Numbered from the stretch's first letter, positions 1 to 9,859 are shown. The stretch: 64,000 nucleotides of DNA from Comamonadaceae bacterium OTU4NAUVB1 (GCA_024372625.1 CP099605.1:1860001-1924000), one strand, 5' to 3'. Made by a program: numbers and translations. Notes: generated by a model from the sequence alone, not told the origin.

Positions 1-1487
1 CGCTGGCCAACCGGCACGGGTTGATCACCGGGGCCACCGGGACCGGCAAGACGGTCACGCTGCAGACCCTCGCCGAGCGGCTGTCGGGCATCGGGGTGCC
101 GGTGTTCATGGCCGACGTCAAGGGCGATCTCGCCGGCATCGGTCAGCCCGGCGCCATCGCCGGCAAGCTCGCCGCGACCCTGGCCGCGCGCGGCATCGCG
201 CCGCCGGCGCCGCTCGCCTGCCCCGTCACGCTGTGGGACGTCTTCGGCGAGCAGGGCCACCCGGTGCGCGCCACGGTCTCCGACATGGGCCCCCTGCTGC
301 TCGCGCGCATGCTCGACCTCAACGACACCCAGGCCGGCGTGCTCAACCTGGTCTTCCGCATCGCCGACGACCACGGGCTGCTGCTGCTCGATCTGAAGGA
401 CCTGCGCGCCATGCTGCGCCACGTGGGCGACAACGCGAGCGAGTTCACCACCGCCTACGGCAACGTCAGCGCCGCGAGCATCGGCGCGATCCAGCGCGGC
501 CTGCTGCAGATCGAGAGCCAGGGCGGCGACCGCTTCTTCGGCGAGCCGATGCTCGACGTCCGCGACCTGCTGCAGACCGTCGACGGCCGGGGCGTGGTCA
601 ACGTGCTGGCCGCCGACCGGCTCATGAACGCGCCGCGCCTCTACGCCACCTTCCTCCTGTGGCTGCTGTCGGAGCTGTTCGAGCACCTGCCCGAGATCGG
701 CGACCCCGACAAGCCCGTGCTGGCCTTCTTCTTCGACGAGGCGCACCTGCTGTTCAAGGACGCGCCCAAGGCGCTGGTCGAGCGCATCGAACTCGTCGTG
801 CGGCTGGTCCGCTCCAAGGGCGTGGGCGTCTACTTCGTGACGCAGAACCCCCTGGACATCCCCGACACCGTGCTCGCGCAGCTCGGCAACCGCGTCCAGC
901 ACGCCCTGCGCGCCTTCACCCCGCGCGACCAGAAGGCCGTGAAGGCGGCGGCCTCGACGATGCGCCCGAATCCCGGGCTCGACCTGGAGGCCGTGATCAC
1001 CGAGCTCGCCGTGGGCGAGGCGCTGGTCAGCCTGCTCGACGACCAGGGCCGCCCGAGCGTGACCGAGCGCGTGTACGTGCTGCCCCCGGGCAGCCGGATC
1101 GGGCCGGTCACGCCGGCCGAGCGCCAGGTGCTGCGGGACGGCTCGCTGGTCGCGGGCGTCTACGAGCAGGCCGTCGATCGCGAATCGGCGCACGAGAAAC
1201 TGCAGGCGCGCGCGGCGAGCGCGCCGGCCGCGCCCGCGCCGGCCGGCCGCGGTGGTGCCGTGGCCGGAGGCGCGGCGCCGGCCACGCCGGAAGCCGCCGC
1301 CGGCGGCGGGCTCGCGGGCGGTCTCGGCGACCTGCTGTTCGGCCACACCGGCCCGCGCGGGGGTCGCCACGACGGCCTGGCGCAGACCATGGCGCGATCG
1401 GCCGTGCGGACCATCGGCAGCAGCGTCGGCCGCGAGATCCTGCGCGGCGTGCTCGGCGGCATCTTCGGCGGCAAGCAGCGACGTTGA
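1..1487 (+). CDS. HerA-like ATPase, DUF853/YjgR type (5' truncated)
   Basis: Helicase HerA-like P-loop ATPase of the DUF853 (YjgR) family; its cellular role is poorly known. The frame is already open at the first bases of the window, so the N-terminus lies outside and the TTG at 21 is not the true start. Walker A (GATGTGKT) is encoded near bases 30-53 and Walker B (AFFFDEAH) near 722-745, the usual order for this family. The C-terminal quarter is an Ala/Gly/Pro-rich linker followed by a short basic tail with [15 protein letters not shown], which family members share. The stop is TGA at 1485-1487. The family assignment is firm; a DNA-translocation role is only inferred from HerA. Confidence 0.9.
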   Translation, partial: LANRHGLITGATGTGKTVTLQTLAERLSGIGVPVFMADVKGDLAGIGQPGAIAGKLAATLAARGIAPPAPLACPVTLWDVFGEQGHPVRATVSDMGPLLLARMLDLNDTQAGVLNLVFRIADDHGLLLLDLKDLRAMLRHVGDNASEFTTAYGNVSAASIGAIQRGLLQIESQGGDRFFGEPMLDVRDLLQTVDGRGVVNVLAADRLMNAPRLYATFLLWLLSELFEHLPEIGDPDKPVLAFFFDEAHLLFKDAPKALVERIELVVRLVRSKGVGVYFVTQNPLDIPDTVLAQLGNRVQHALRAFTPRDQKAVKAAASTMRPNPGLDLEAVITELAVGEALVSLLDDQGRPSVTERVYVLPPGSRIGPVTPAERQVLRDGSLVAGVYEQAVDRESAHEKLQARAASAPAAPAPAGRGGAVAGGAAPATPEAAAGGGLAGGLGDLLFGHTGPRGGRHDGLAQTMARSAVRTIGSSVGREILRGVLGGIFGGKQRR

Positions 1488-1701
1488 GCGAGGCGCGTGC
1501 GGTGGCGCGCACCGGCGCCGGGGTCGGACGCGGCCCCGACCGGCGACGCCATCGATGCCGCGACCTCGCGTAGGCGAGTGCCGGCAATGGGCCAGCCCCC
1601 TGGAAACCGGCGCTCGCCGCCACTAGGATGCCAGCACAGACCAGCAGCCGCCTCGGTGGCGGCAACGATAGGTCTGGTTCATCTCCAAGGAAAGTTGTCA
1701 C

Positions 1702-2289
1702 ATGCAAGTCACCTCGCGTTTCCGCACGTTCGCCACCATCGCCGCCGTCGCGGCCTGCAGCGCCGCCTTCGTCGGCTGCACCACCACCCGTCCCGGCGAC
1801 ATGGGTTCGAACGCGTCGAGCCGTTCCTCGCTCGACGCCCAGGCCGATGCGGCCCTGTCCAAGCTGTACGCGACGGTGCCGGGTTCGCGTGAACTCGTCG
1901 CCAAGTCGCAGGGCGTGCTGGTGTTCCCGGCGGTCGTCGGCGCCAGCCTGGGCGTGGGTGCCGAGTACGGCCGCGGCGTGCTGCGCACGGCCGGTCGCAC
2001 CCAGGCCTACTACAGCACCACGGCCGGCTCGATCGGCTTCCAGGCCGGCGCCCAGTCCAAGGCCGTGATCTACCTGTTCACCACGCAGGAGTCGCTCGCC
2101 AAGTTCCGCAACAGCAAGGGCTGGACCGCCGGTGCCGACGCCACCGTGGCCCTGGCCACGATCGGCGCCAACGGCTCGGTCGACACCAACACGGTCCGCC
2201 AGCCGGTCGTGGGCTTCGTGCTGACCAACGTCGGCCTGGAAGCCGGCGTGTCGGTCCAGGGCGCGAAGATCACCGAAATCTCGCTGTAA
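1702..2289 (+). CDS. SYLF-domain (Ysc84/DUF500) lipoprotein
   Basis: Putative lipid-binding lipoprotein of 195 residues. Residues 1-26 form a signal peptide ending in the lipobox-like FVGC with Cys26 as the likely acylation site. The rest is a SYLF/Ysc84 domain, with the typical LVFPAVVGASLGVGAEYGRG stretch and a C-terminal GLEAGVSVQGAKITEI. In eukaryotes this domain binds phosphoinositides and actin; in bacteria the function is unknown. The start is supported by a purine-rich ribosome site at 1687-1694, seven bases before the ATG. It stands alone, between the HerA-like gene and the efflux regulator, and a long hairpin follows it at 2366-2413. Confidence 0.88.
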   Translation: MQVTSRFRTFATIAAVAACSAAFVGCTTTRPGDMGSNASSRSSLDAQADAALSKLYATVPGSRELVAKSQGVLVFPAVVGASLGVGAEYGRGVLRTAGRTQAYYSTTAGSIGFQAGAQSKAVIYLFTTQESLAKFRNSKGWTAGADATVALATIGANGSVDTNTVRQPVVGFVLTNVGLEAGVSVQGAKITEISL

Positions 2290-2365
2290 GCCGCGACGTC
2301 GTCCCGCTCCCGCGCGCCTTGCGCGGATGCAGGCGACCCGGCGCGTTCCCGCGCGCCACCCCCCC

Positions 2366-2413
2366 GAAGGCCGGCCATGGCGTTCCGACACCGGAACGCG
2401 ATGGCCGGCCTTC
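2366..2413 (+). terminator. 22-bp hairpin after the SYLF gene
   Basis: Arms 2366-2387 and 2392-2413 pair at 21 of 22 positions (one G-G mismatch, 2379/2400) around a four-base loop. It lies about 75 bases after the SYLF stop codon. There is no real T-tract (TTCTCG follows), so termination would be weak or Rho-assisted; it may instead protect the mRNA 3' end. Confidence 0.5.
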
Positions 2414-2444
2414 TCGCGTCCGCCGACGGCAGCTCGCATGGCGC

Positions 2445-2476
2445 GCACAAGATCAATCGATCGATTGATCTTGTGC
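2445..2476. promoter_or_regulatory. 32-bp perfect palindrome, probable TetR operator
   Basis: Bases 2445-2460 are the exact reverse complement of 2461-2476, with the core ATCAATCGATCGATTGAT. The palindrome ends 14 bases before the ATG of the TetR-type gene at 2491. Size, symmetry and position are what is expected of an autoregulatory operator for the repressor and the coupled efflux operon. The AT-rich core stands out in high-GC surroundings. No binding evidence is available from sequence alone. Confidence 0.75.
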
Positions 2477-2490
2477 TGTAATCCGCGTCC

Positions 2491-3210
2491 ATGCCGAACG
2501 TCGCCCCCGCCTCCGACCGCCCCCCGAACCCGCCCCCTTCCCCCGCGCCGCGCGCCATGCGCAGCGACGGCATCGAGGCGCGCGGCCGCCTGCTCCACGC
2601 GGCCCTGGCCCTGTTCGCGGAGAACGGCTTCGCGCGCACCTCCACGCGCGAGATCGCCCAGGCCGCCAACACCAACATCGCCGCCATCAGCTACTACTTC
2701 GGCGACAAGGCCGGGCTCTACGCGGCGACGTTCAACGAGCCCATGGGCGGCAGCGTGGACGAACTGGTGGCGCTGATCGACGCGCCCGACGGCGCCACCT
2801 CGCCGACCCTGCGCCGGTTCTTCGAGGCCTACGTGGCGCCCCTCAAGCACGGCGAGACCGCGCGGCAGTGCATGCGCCTGCACATGCGCGAGATGATCGA
2901 GCCGACCGGCCGCTGGGCCCGGGAGGTCGAACGCGACATCCGGGGGCCGCACGAGGCGATGGTGCGCCTGCTGTGCCGCCACCTCGGGCTCGCCCGCGCC
3001 GACGACGACGTGCACCGGCTGGCGCTGGCCGTGGTCGGCCTGGCGGTGCAGCTGTTCGTGATGCAGGACGCCATCGGCGCGATCCGGCCGGCGCTGCTCG
3101 CATCGCCCGAGGCCGTCGACGCGTGGTCGCTGCGCCTGCACGGCCACGCGATGGCGCTGATCGAGGCCGAGGCCGAGCGGCGCCGCGCGCCGCGGGAGGA
3201 CCGGTCATGA
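2491..3210 (+). CDS. TetR-family regulator with CecR/CerR-type C-terminal domain
   Basis: Transcriptional repressor of 239 residues, first gene of the RND efflux operon. The TetR N-terminal helix-turn-helix lies at about residues 51-75 (STREIAQAANTNIAAISYYF), preceded by a Pro-rich extension of about 22 residues. The C-terminal part resembles the DUF1956/CecR ligand-binding domain. The stop overlaps the start of the outer-membrane gene (ATGA, 3207-3210), so regulator and pump are co-translated. A 32-bp palindrome just upstream is the likely operator, giving derepression when the unknown inducer binds. The N-terminal tail makes a downstream start possible (Met23), but the ATG at 2491 fits the operator spacing. 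Confidence 0.88.
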   Translation: MPNVAPASDRPPNPPPSPAPRAMRSDGIEARGRLLHAALALFAENGFARTSTREIAQAANTNIAAISYYFGDKAGLYAATFNEPMGGSVDELVALIDAPDGATSPTLRRFFEAYVAPLKHGETARQCMRLHMREMIEPTGRWAREVERDIRGPHEAMVRLLCRHLGLARADDDVHRLALAVVGLAVQLFVMQDAIGAIRPALLASPEAVDAWSLRLHGHAMALIEAEAERRRAPREDRS

Positions 3211-4913
3211 CGCGGGCACCCGGCGCCCTCGCACCGTGCGGGCTGCGCCCGGCGCCGTTCGCAAAGGCGTCGATGCTGGTCGCCTGCGCGCTGCTGTCGG
3301 CGTGCGGGCTCACCCGACCGCCCGCGCGGGTCGACGCGGCGGCGCCGGCGCGATGGAACGCGCCCCTGCCGGACGCGCGGGCCCCTCGGCCGATGCCGGC
3401 GGCATCGGTCCCGGTCGGGGCCGGCGCGGTGCCCGAGGCGGCGCCCGGAACGGCGCCGCCGGGCGACGCCGGCGTCCCGGCATCGGCCCTGCCCCACGAG
3501 GGCTCGACGGCGGCGCTCGCGGCGTGGTGGCGCCGGCTCGGCGATCCGGCGCTGTCCGCGCTGATCGATGCCGCGCAGGCCGCCAACCCGACCGTCGCCA
3601 GCGCCGCCGCGCGCATCGCCGAAGCCGACACGGCCCGCACGCAGGCCGGTGCCGCGCTGCTGCCAACGCTCGACGGCACGCTGTCGGCCCAGCGCAGCAA
3701 CTCGCCGTTCGGCACCGGGGTCGCGGCCGGCGGCGGCGCCACCACGCTCCCGGGGCTCACGACGCTGCAGGGCGGCCTGCAGTCGCGCTGGGAGCTGGAC
3801 CTCTTCGGCGGCCTGCGCGCCGGCCGCGACGCGGCCGATGCCCGCCGGCGCGGCGCGGACGCCCGCTGGCACGACGCGCGCGTCTCGGTGGCGGCGGAAG
3901 CCGCCAACCTGTACTTCGGCGAGCGCTCCTGCCGGCGCCAGCTCGCCGTCGCGACCTCCGACGCGCGCTCGCGCGCCGAGACCGCGCGCCTGACCGGCCT
4001 GTCGGCCGATGCCGGCTTCAGCGCGCCGGCCAGCGCCGCGCTGACGCGTGCGAGCGCCGCGGACGCATCGGCCCGCCTGACGCAGCAGCGCGTCCAGTGC
4101 GACCTGCAGCGCAAGGCCCTGGCCGCGCTGACCGCCATCGACGGCGGCGCGCTCGACGCGCTGCTCGACGCCGCGCCGGCCGAGCGCGATCTGCCGCCGG
4201 TGCCGTCCGTGGCCAGCGTGCCGGCCCGGGTGCTGGCCCAGCGGCCGGACGTCTACGTGGCCGAGCAGGCCGTGGCGGCGGCGAGCGCCGACGTCGGCGC
4301 GGCCGAAGCCGAGCGCTATCCGAGCCTCGGGCTGCAGGGCTCGATCGCCGCGCTGCAGCTGCGCAGCGGCGGCGCGCGCCAAGCGCTGCAGACCTGGACG
4401 ATCGGCCCCGTGGCCATCGGCCTGCCGATCTTCGACGGCGGCGTGCGGGCGGCCAACGCCCGCGCCGCCCGCGCCCGCTACGAAGAAGCCGTGGCGCTCT
4501 ACCGCGCCGGCGTCCGCCAGGCGGTGCGCGAGGTCGAGGAGGCGCTGGTCAACCTGCGGGGCACCGAAGACCGCACGGGCGATGCCGACACCGCCGTGCG
4601 CAACTACCAGGTGTCGTTCGACGCCACCCAGGCGCGCTACGACAGCGGCCTGGCCAGCCTGTTCGAGCTGGAGGACGCGCGCCGCACGCTGTTCGCCACC
4701 CAGACCGCGCGCGTGGCGCTGCAGCGCGAACGCGCCGCGGCCTGGGTCGCGCTCTACCGCGCCACCGGCGGCGGCTGGACGCGCCCGGGCGAGACCGCCA
4801 CGGCCGCGGCCGACGGTCCACTCCCCCTGGCCGCGCTGCCCGTCGCGACCGCCGACACCGGCACCGACACCGGCGCCACCGCGCGCCCTCCGTCCTCCCC
4901 CCGACTGCCATGA
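3207..4913 (+). CDS. RND efflux outer-membrane factor, NodT family
   Basis: Outer-membrane channel lipoprotein (TolC/OprM-like, NodT family), 568 residues, exporting drugs or other small molecules with the two following proteins. The ATG at 3207 overlaps the TetR stop. A lipobox LSAC with Cys33 ends the signal peptide; the internal ATG at 3273 (MLVACALLSAC) would give a more normal signal length and is a real alternative. Two OEP repeats are visible, each beginning with helices typical of the coiled-coil barrel (for example AAARIAEADTARTQAGAALLP and VAAASADVGAAEAERYPSLG). An unusual Pro/Ala-rich insert fills residues 40-95. The stop overlaps the next ATG by ATGA at 4910-4913. Confidence 0.88.
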   Translation: MTRAPGALAPCGLRPAPFAKASMLVACALLSACGLTRPPARVDAAAPARWNAPLPDARAPRPMPAASVPVGAGAVPEAAPGTAPPGDAGVPASALPHEGSTAALAAWWRRLGDPALSALIDAAQAANPTVASAAARIAEADTARTQAGAALLPTLDGTLSAQRSNSPFGTGVAAGGGATTLPGLTTLQGGLQSRWELDLFGGLRAGRDAADARRRGADARWHDARVSVAAEAANLYFGERSCRRQLAVATSDARSRAETARLTGLSADAGFSAPASAALTRASAADASARLTQQRVQCDLQRKALAALTAIDGGALDALLDAAPAERDLPPVPSVASVPARVLAQRPDVYVAEQAVAAASADVGAAEAERYPSLGLQGSIAALQLRSGGARQALQTWTIGPVAIGLPIFDGGVRAANARAARARYEEAVALYRAGVRQAVREVEEALVNLRGTEDRTGDADTAVRNYQVSFDATQARYDSGLASLFELEDARRTLFATQTARVALQRERAAAWVALYRATGGGWTRPGETATAAADGPLPLAALPVATADTGTDTGATARPPSSPRLP

Positions 4914-6070
4914 AGACACCGAAACGTTCCCTCCTGATCGTCGCGCTCGCGGCCGTGCTCGTCGTGGCCGGCGGCGTCGCGTACTGGACCGCGCGCGGCC
5001 GGCCGGCCGAAGGCGCCGCAGCGGCCCCGTCGGTCGAGGCGGGAAAGGCGGCGCCGGCGCGCCCGGTGCTCGCCGTCACGGTCGCCGCGCCCGAGACCAC
5101 CGAACTCGCCGTCACCCTCGCGGCCAACGGCAACGTCGCGGCCTGGCAGGAGGCCATCGTCGGCTCCGAGTCGAACGGCCTGCGCCTGGCCGAGGTGCGC
5201 GCCAACGTCGGCGACGTGGTGCGCAAGGGCCAGGTGCTGGCGCGCTTCTCGCCGGAGACGGTGAACGCCGAGGTCGCCCAGTCCCGCGCCTCGCTGGCCG
5301 AGGCCCGCGCCACGGCCGCCGACGCCGCCGGCAACGCCGCGCGCGCGCGCACGCTGGCGCAGACCGGCGCCCTGAGCCAGCAGCAGATCAACCAGTACCA
5401 GACCGCCGAGCAGACCGCCCGGGCGCGCGTCACGGCCGCCGAGGCGGTGCTCGCGGCGCAGCAGGTGCGCGGGCGCAACACGCAGGTGCTGGCGCCCGAC
5501 GACGGCGTGATCTCGGCCCGCGCGGCCACCGTGGGCGGCGTGGTGGGCGCCGGCACCGAGCTGTTCCGCCTGATCCGCCAGGGCCGGCTCGAATGGCGTG
5601 CCGAGGTGACCGCCGCCGAACTCGGCCGCATCGCCATCGGCACGCCGGCGGTGGTGGTGGCCGCCAGCGGCGCGCAGGTGCAGGGCAAGGTGCGCAGCAT
5701 CGCGCCGACGGTCGACCCGCAGACGCGCGCCGCGCTGGTCTACGTCGACCTCCCGGCCGTGCCGCAGGCCACGGCCTCGGGCGGCGGCGGCGGCAGTTTC
5801 AAGGCCGGCATGTTCGCGCGCGGCGACTTCCAGCTCGGCCGCACGAACGCGGCCACCGTCGCGCAGGCCTCGGTCGTGCCGCGCGACGGCTTCAACCACC
5901 TGATGCTGATGCAGCCCGACGGCCGCGTCGCGCAGTTGCGCATCGAGACCGGACGCCGCGTCGGCGACCGGGTGGAGGTGCTGACGCCGCTGCCGGCGGA
6001 CGCGCGCGTGGTCGTGCAGGGCGCGGGCTTCCTCAACGACGGCGACCTGGTGCGGGTGGTGGCACCGTGA
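4910..6070 (+). CDS. RND efflux periplasmic adaptor (membrane fusion protein)
   Basis: HlyD-like adaptor, 386 residues, linking the inner-membrane pump to the outer-membrane channel. A membrane anchor occupies residues 8-25, followed by a Pro/Ala linker. The lipoyl half-motif VGDVVRKGQVLARF and its partner VLAPDDGVISARAATVGGVV flank an alpha-helical hairpin rich in Ala and Gln. A beta-barrel domain follows, with a Gly-rich loop (about GGGGGS) before KAGMFARGDFQ. It starts within the previous stop codon (ATGA) and ends in GTGA with the pump gene, so the four genes 2491-9213 form one coupled operon. Confidence 0.92.
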   Translation: MKTPKRSLLIVALAAVLVVAGGVAYWTARGRPAEGAAAAPSVEAGKAAPARPVLAVTVAAPETTELAVTLAANGNVAAWQEAIVGSESNGLRLAEVRANVGDVVRKGQVLARFSPETVNAEVAQSRASLAEARATAADAAGNAARARTLAQTGALSQQQINQYQTAEQTARARVTAAEAVLAAQQVRGRNTQVLAPDDGVISARAATVGGVVGAGTELFRLIRQGRLEWRAEVTAAELGRIAIGTPAVVVAASGAQVQGKVRSIAPTVDPQTRAALVYVDLPAVPQATASGGGGGSFKAGMFARGDFQLGRTNAATVAQASVVPRDGFNHLMLMQPDGRVAQLRIETGRRVGDRVEVLTPLPADARVVVQGAGFLNDGDLVRVVAP

Positions 6071-9000
6071 ACGTCTCGGCCTGGTCCATCCGCAACCCGA
6101 TCCCGGCGGTGATGCTGTTCGTGCTGCTCACCTTCGGCGGGCTGCTGTCCTTCAACGCCATGAAGGTGCAGAACTTCCCCGACATCGACCTGCCTACCGT
6201 GACGGTGTCGGCGGCGCTGCCCGGCGCGTCGCCCTCCCAGCTGGAGACCGACGTCGCGCGCAAGCTGGAGAACTCGATCGCCACCGTCACGGGCCTGAAG
6301 CACATCACCACCAAGGTGCAGGACGGCGCGGTCACGCTGATCATCGAATTCCGCCTGGAGAAGCCGGTGCAGGAAGCGGTCGACGACGTGCGCTCGGCCG
6401 TGCAGCGCGTGCGGGCGGACCTGCCCGCGGACGTGCGCGACCCGGTCATCACCAAGCTGGACTTCGCGGCCCAGCCGGTGCTGGCCTTCACCATCGCCTC
6501 GTCGCGGATGGACGACCAGTCGCTGTCGTGGTTCGTCGACAACGACGTGACGAAGAAGCTGCTGGCGCTGCCCGGCGTGGGCGCGGTCAACCGCGTGGGC
6601 GGCGTCACCCGCCAGGTCCATGTCGACCTCGACCCGGGCCGGCTGCAGGCCCTCGGCGCGACGGCCTCGGACATCTCGCGCCAGCTGCGCCAGGTGCAGA
6701 CCGAGAGCGCCGGCGGGCGCACCGACCTGAGCGGCAGCGAGCAGCCGGTGCGCACCCTGGCCACCGTGCGCTCGGCCGACGCCCTGCGCGACATCCAGAT
6801 CCCGCTGTCGGACGGCCGGCGCATCCGGCTCGATCAGGTCGCGCGCATCACCGACACCATCGCCCAGCCGCGCGCGGCGGCCCTGCTCGACGGCAAGCCG
6901 GTGGTCGGCTTCGAGGTCGCGCGCAGCCGCGGCCAGAGCGAGGTCGCCGTCGGCGCCCTGATCCAGCAGGCGCTGCTGGAGCTGCGCGCGCAGCACCCCG
7001 ACATCCAGCTGACCGAGGCCTTCAACTTCGTCGAGCCGGTGCAGGAGGAGTACGACGGCTCGCTGCACCTGCTCTACGAGGGCGCCATCCTGGCGGTGGT
7101 CGTGGTGTGGCTGTTCCTGCGCGACTGGCGCGCGACCTTTGTCTCGGCCGTGGCGCTGCCGATGTCGGTGATCCCGGCGTTCGTGGGCATGCACCTGCTG
7201 GGCTTCTCGATCAACGTGATCTCGCTGCTGGCGCTGTCGCTGGTGATCGGCATCCTGGTGGACGACGCCATCGTGGAGGTGGAGAACATCGTGCGCCACC
7301 TGCGCATGGGCAAGAGCCCTTACGACGCGGCCATGGAGGCGGCCGACGAGATCGGCCTGGCGGTGATCGCCACCACCTTCACGCTGATCGCGGTGTTCCT
7401 GCCCACGGCCTTCATGAGCGGCGTGGCGGGCAAGTTCTTCAAGCAGTTCGGCTGGACCGCCTCGCTGGCGGTATTCGCCTCGCTGGTGGTGGCGCGGGTG
7501 CTCACGCCGATGATGGCGGCCTACCTGCTCAAGCCCATCGTCACCGAGGAAAAGGAAGCCGGCTGGCTGCGCGTCTACATGCGCATGGCCGAGTGGTGCA
7601 TGCGCCACCGGCTGGCCACGGTGGCGATGGCGACGCTGTTCTTCATCGGCTCGATCGCCATGATCCCGCTGCTGAAGACCGGCTTCATTCCGCCCGACGA
7701 CAACTCGCAGACGCAGGTCTACCTCTCGCTGCCTCCCGGCGCCACGCTGGCCCAGACCCGCGCGACGGCCGAGGACGCGCGCCTGCGCCTGATGGCGGTG
7801 GCCCACGTGCGCAGCGTCTACACCACGGTGGGCGGCGGCAGCGCCGGCGGCGACCCGTTCGCCGGCTTCGGCACGCCGGAGACGCGCAAGGCCACGCTCA
7901 CGGTCAAGCTCGACCCGCGCGGGGACCGGCCGCGCAAGCAGGTGGTGGAGAACCGGATCCGCGCGGCGCTGGCCTCGCTGCCGGGCGTGCGCAGCACGGT
8001 CGGGCTGGGCGGCTCCGGCGAGAAATACATCCTCGCGCTCAGCGGCGAGGACCCGGTGGCGCTCACCACGGCCGCGCGCGCCGTCGAGCGCGACCTGCGC
8101 ACCATCCCGGGCCTGGGCGCCATCACCTCCACCGCCAGCCTGATCCGCCCGGAGATCGCCGTGCGTCCGGACTTCGCGCGCGCCGCCGACCTCGGCGTGA
8201 CCAGCTCGGCCATCGCCGAGACCCTGCGCATCGCCACCGTGGGGGACTACGACCAGCTGCTGCCCAAACTCAACCTGGCCCAGCGCCAGGTGCCGATCGT
8301 GGTCAAGCTGGAGGACTCGGCGCGCCAGGACCTGGCGCTGCTCGAACGCCTGGCCGTGCGCGGCGCGCGCGGGCCGGTGATGCTCGGCCAGGTGGCCGAG
8401 CTGACGATGGAGGGCGGCCCGGCCGTCATCGACCGCTACGACCGCTCGCGCAACGTCAACTTCGAGATCGAGCTGTCCGGCGTCGGCCTGGGCGACGCCA
8501 AGACGGCCGCGATGGCGCTGCCCTCGATCCGCGCGCTGCCCCCGGGCGTGCGCGTGGCCGAGGTCGGCGACGCCGAGGTCATGACCGAGCTGTTCAACAG
8601 CTTCGGCCTGGCGATGCTGACCGGCGTGCTGTGCATCTACATCGTGCTGGTGCTGCTGTTCAAGGACTTCCTGCAGCCGGTGACCATCCTGTGCGCGTTG
8701 CCGCTGGCGCTCGGCGGCGCCTTCGTCGGGCTGCTGCTGGGGCAGAAGGCGCTGTCGATGCCCTCCCTCATCGGATTGATCATGCTGATGGGCATCGCGA
8801 CCAAGAACTCGATCCTGCTGGTGGAGTACGCCATCGTCGCGCGGCGCGGCAACGACGGGACCGACGGCCACCCGGTGGTCGAGCCCATGAGCCGCTGGGA
8901 CGCCCTGCGCGACGCCTGCCACAAGCGCGCCCGGCCCATCGTGATGACCACCATCGCCATGGGCGCCGGCATGATGCCGATCGCCTTCGGCTGGAGCGCG

Positions 9001-9213
9001 GCCGACTCGAGCTTCCGCTCGCCGATGGCGATGGCGGTGATCGGCGGGCTCATCACCTCGACGGTGCTGAGCCTGCTGGTGGTGCCGGCCGTCTTCACCT
9101 ACGTCGACGACCTGGAGCAGTGGCTGCGGCGCGTCGTGCGGCGCCTGCGCGGGCATGCCGGCGAGACGCGGCCGGCCGCGGCACGCCCTGCGCCGCCGCG
9201 CGGGCCGCCATGA
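6067..9213 (+). CDS. RND efflux inner-membrane pump, HAE1/AcrB-like
   Basis: Proton-driven multidrug efflux permease of 1048 residues, the usual size of the HAE1 family. It starts with GTG at 6067, overlapping the adaptor stop by GTGA. N-terminal IRNPIPAVMLF begins the first membrane helix; the fourth-helix motif LVDDAIVEVENI carries the paired Asp residues needed for proton relay. A second membrane bundle begins near base 8610 and includes MGIATKNSILLVEYA. The sequence resembles the MdtB/MexF-like branch that begins SIRNP and lacks the long AcrB-type N-terminus. Substrate cannot be told from sequence. Confidence 0.94.
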   Translation: MNVSAWSIRNPIPAVMLFVLLTFGGLLSFNAMKVQNFPDIDLPTVTVSAALPGASPSQLETDVARKLENSIATVTGLKHITTKVQDGAVTLIIEFRLEKPVQEAVDDVRSAVQRVRADLPADVRDPVITKLDFAAQPVLAFTIASSRMDDQSLSWFVDNDVTKKLLALPGVGAVNRVGGVTRQVHVDLDPGRLQALGATASDISRQLRQVQTESAGGRTDLSGSEQPVRTLATVRSADALRDIQIPLSDGRRIRLDQVARITDTIAQPRAAALLDGKPVVGFEVARSRGQSEVAVGALIQQALLELRAQHPDIQLTEAFNFVEPVQEEYDGSLHLLYEGAILAVVVVWLFLRDWRATFVSAVALPMSVIPAFVGMHLLGFSINVISLLALSLVIGILVDDAIVEVENIVRHLRMGKSPYDAAMEAADEIGLAVIATTFTLIAVFLPTAFMSGVAGKFFKQFGWTASLAVFASLVVARVLTPMMAAYLLKPIVTEEKEAGWLRVYMRMAEWCMRHRLATVAMATLFFIGSIAMIPLLKTGFIPPDDNSQTQVYLSLPPGATLAQTRATAEDARLRLMAVAHVRSVYTTVGGGSAGGDPFAGFGTPETRKATLTVKLDPRGDRPRKQVVENRIRAALASLPGVRSTVGLGGSGEKYILALSGEDPVALTTAARAVERDLRTIPGLGAITSTASLIRPEIAVRPDFARAADLGVTSSAIAETLRIATVGDYDQLLPKLNLAQRQVPIVVKLEDSARQDLALLERLAVRGARGPVMLGQVAELTMEGGPAVIDRYDRSRNVNFEIELSGVGLGDAKTAAMALPSIRALPPGVRVAEVGDAEVMTELFNSFGLAMLTGVLCIYIVLVLLFKDFLQPVTILCALPLALGGAFVGLLLGQKALSMPSLIGLIMLMGIATKNSILLVEYAIVARRGNDGTDGHPVVEPMSRWDALRDACHKRARPIVMTTIAMGAGMMPIAFGWSAADSSFRSPMAMAVIGGLITSTVLSLLVVPAVFTYVDDLEQWLRRVVRRLRGHAGETRPAAARPAPPRGPP

Positions 9214-9362
9214 GCCTCGGGCGGTGACCCGCGCGCGACGGGCCGCCGGCCGGCGACGGCCCACGACCGGCCTTCTTCCTACCGCCGCACGCTGCGGCCA
9301 CGCACCCGCACCGCGCGGCCGGCCGGCGACCCTGCCGTTCCACCCAGTCCCCGGAGTCCGCC

Positions 9363-9743
9363 ATGCCCGTCGCCATCCGCCTACCGTACGCCCTCGCCGG
9401 CGCCGCCCTCGTGACGGGGCTCGGCGCCTTCGCGCAGCAGCCGTCCGCGGACGGCGACGCGGCGCAGGCCCAGCGGCGCTACGAGGCGCGCATCGCCGAG
9501 TGCAACCGCAGCGACCTGCCCGCGCCGGCGCGCAACGGCTGCGTGCGCGCGGCCGGCGCGGCGCTCGACCGCACGCTGGGCGGCCCGCCCCCCAACACGG
9601 AGATCGACACGCGGGACGGGCGTGCCACCGTGATCGCGCCCAGCGGTTCGATCGCGCCGCGCTCGGGATCGAACACCGTGACCTCCGACGACGGCCGCGC
9701 CACCATCGTCGTGCCAGCCGACGGCATCGGCGTGCCGCGCTGA
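9363..9743 (+). CDS. small secreted protein of unknown function
   Basis: 126-residue predicted periplasmic protein I do not recognise. Residues 1-24 look like a Sec signal peptide ending GAFAQ. The mature part has two Cys residues (in IAECNRSD and RNGCVRAA), which could form a disulfide, then a repeated motif: DGRATVIAP and DGRATIVVP about 30 residues apart. A CGGAG-type ribosome site is at 9352-9357, about five bases before the ATG. It is 149 bases downstream of the pump gene and could be a weak extension of that operon. It converges on tctA, and the hairpin at 9790-9826 lies between them. Confidence 0.7.
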   Translation: MPVAIRLPYALAGAALVTGLGAFAQQPSADGDAAQAQRRYEARIAECNRSDLPAPARNGCVRAAGAALDRTLGGPPPNTEIDTRDGRATVIAPSGSIAPRSGSNTVTSDDGRATIVVPADGIGVPR

Positions 9744-9789
9744 GCCGGCGGCCGGCGGCCGCCGCAGGTCGCTTCCGGTGAAGGCCCCG

Positions 9790-9826
9790 AAAAGAAACGC
9801 CCCGCACCCATGAAGGGTGCGGGGCG
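9790..9826 (-). terminator. intrinsic terminator of tctA
   Basis: A perfect 12-bp stem (9798-9809 with 9815-9826) with a five-base loop is followed, on the minus strand, by TTTCTTTT (9790-9797). It lies 34 bases beyond the tctA stop and ends the tctCBA transcript. Confidence 0.85.
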
Positions 9827-9859
9827 TCGCGCGAGTGGCCGCTCGGGCGGCCCGGCCCG

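Noticed and set aside
5740..9807. Very long open frame on the minus strand opposite the RND pump (over 1300 codons)
   Set aside because: It is antisense to a clear HAE1 pump, rich in His/Arg/Gln with no domain, as expected of shadow frames in high-GC coding DNA.
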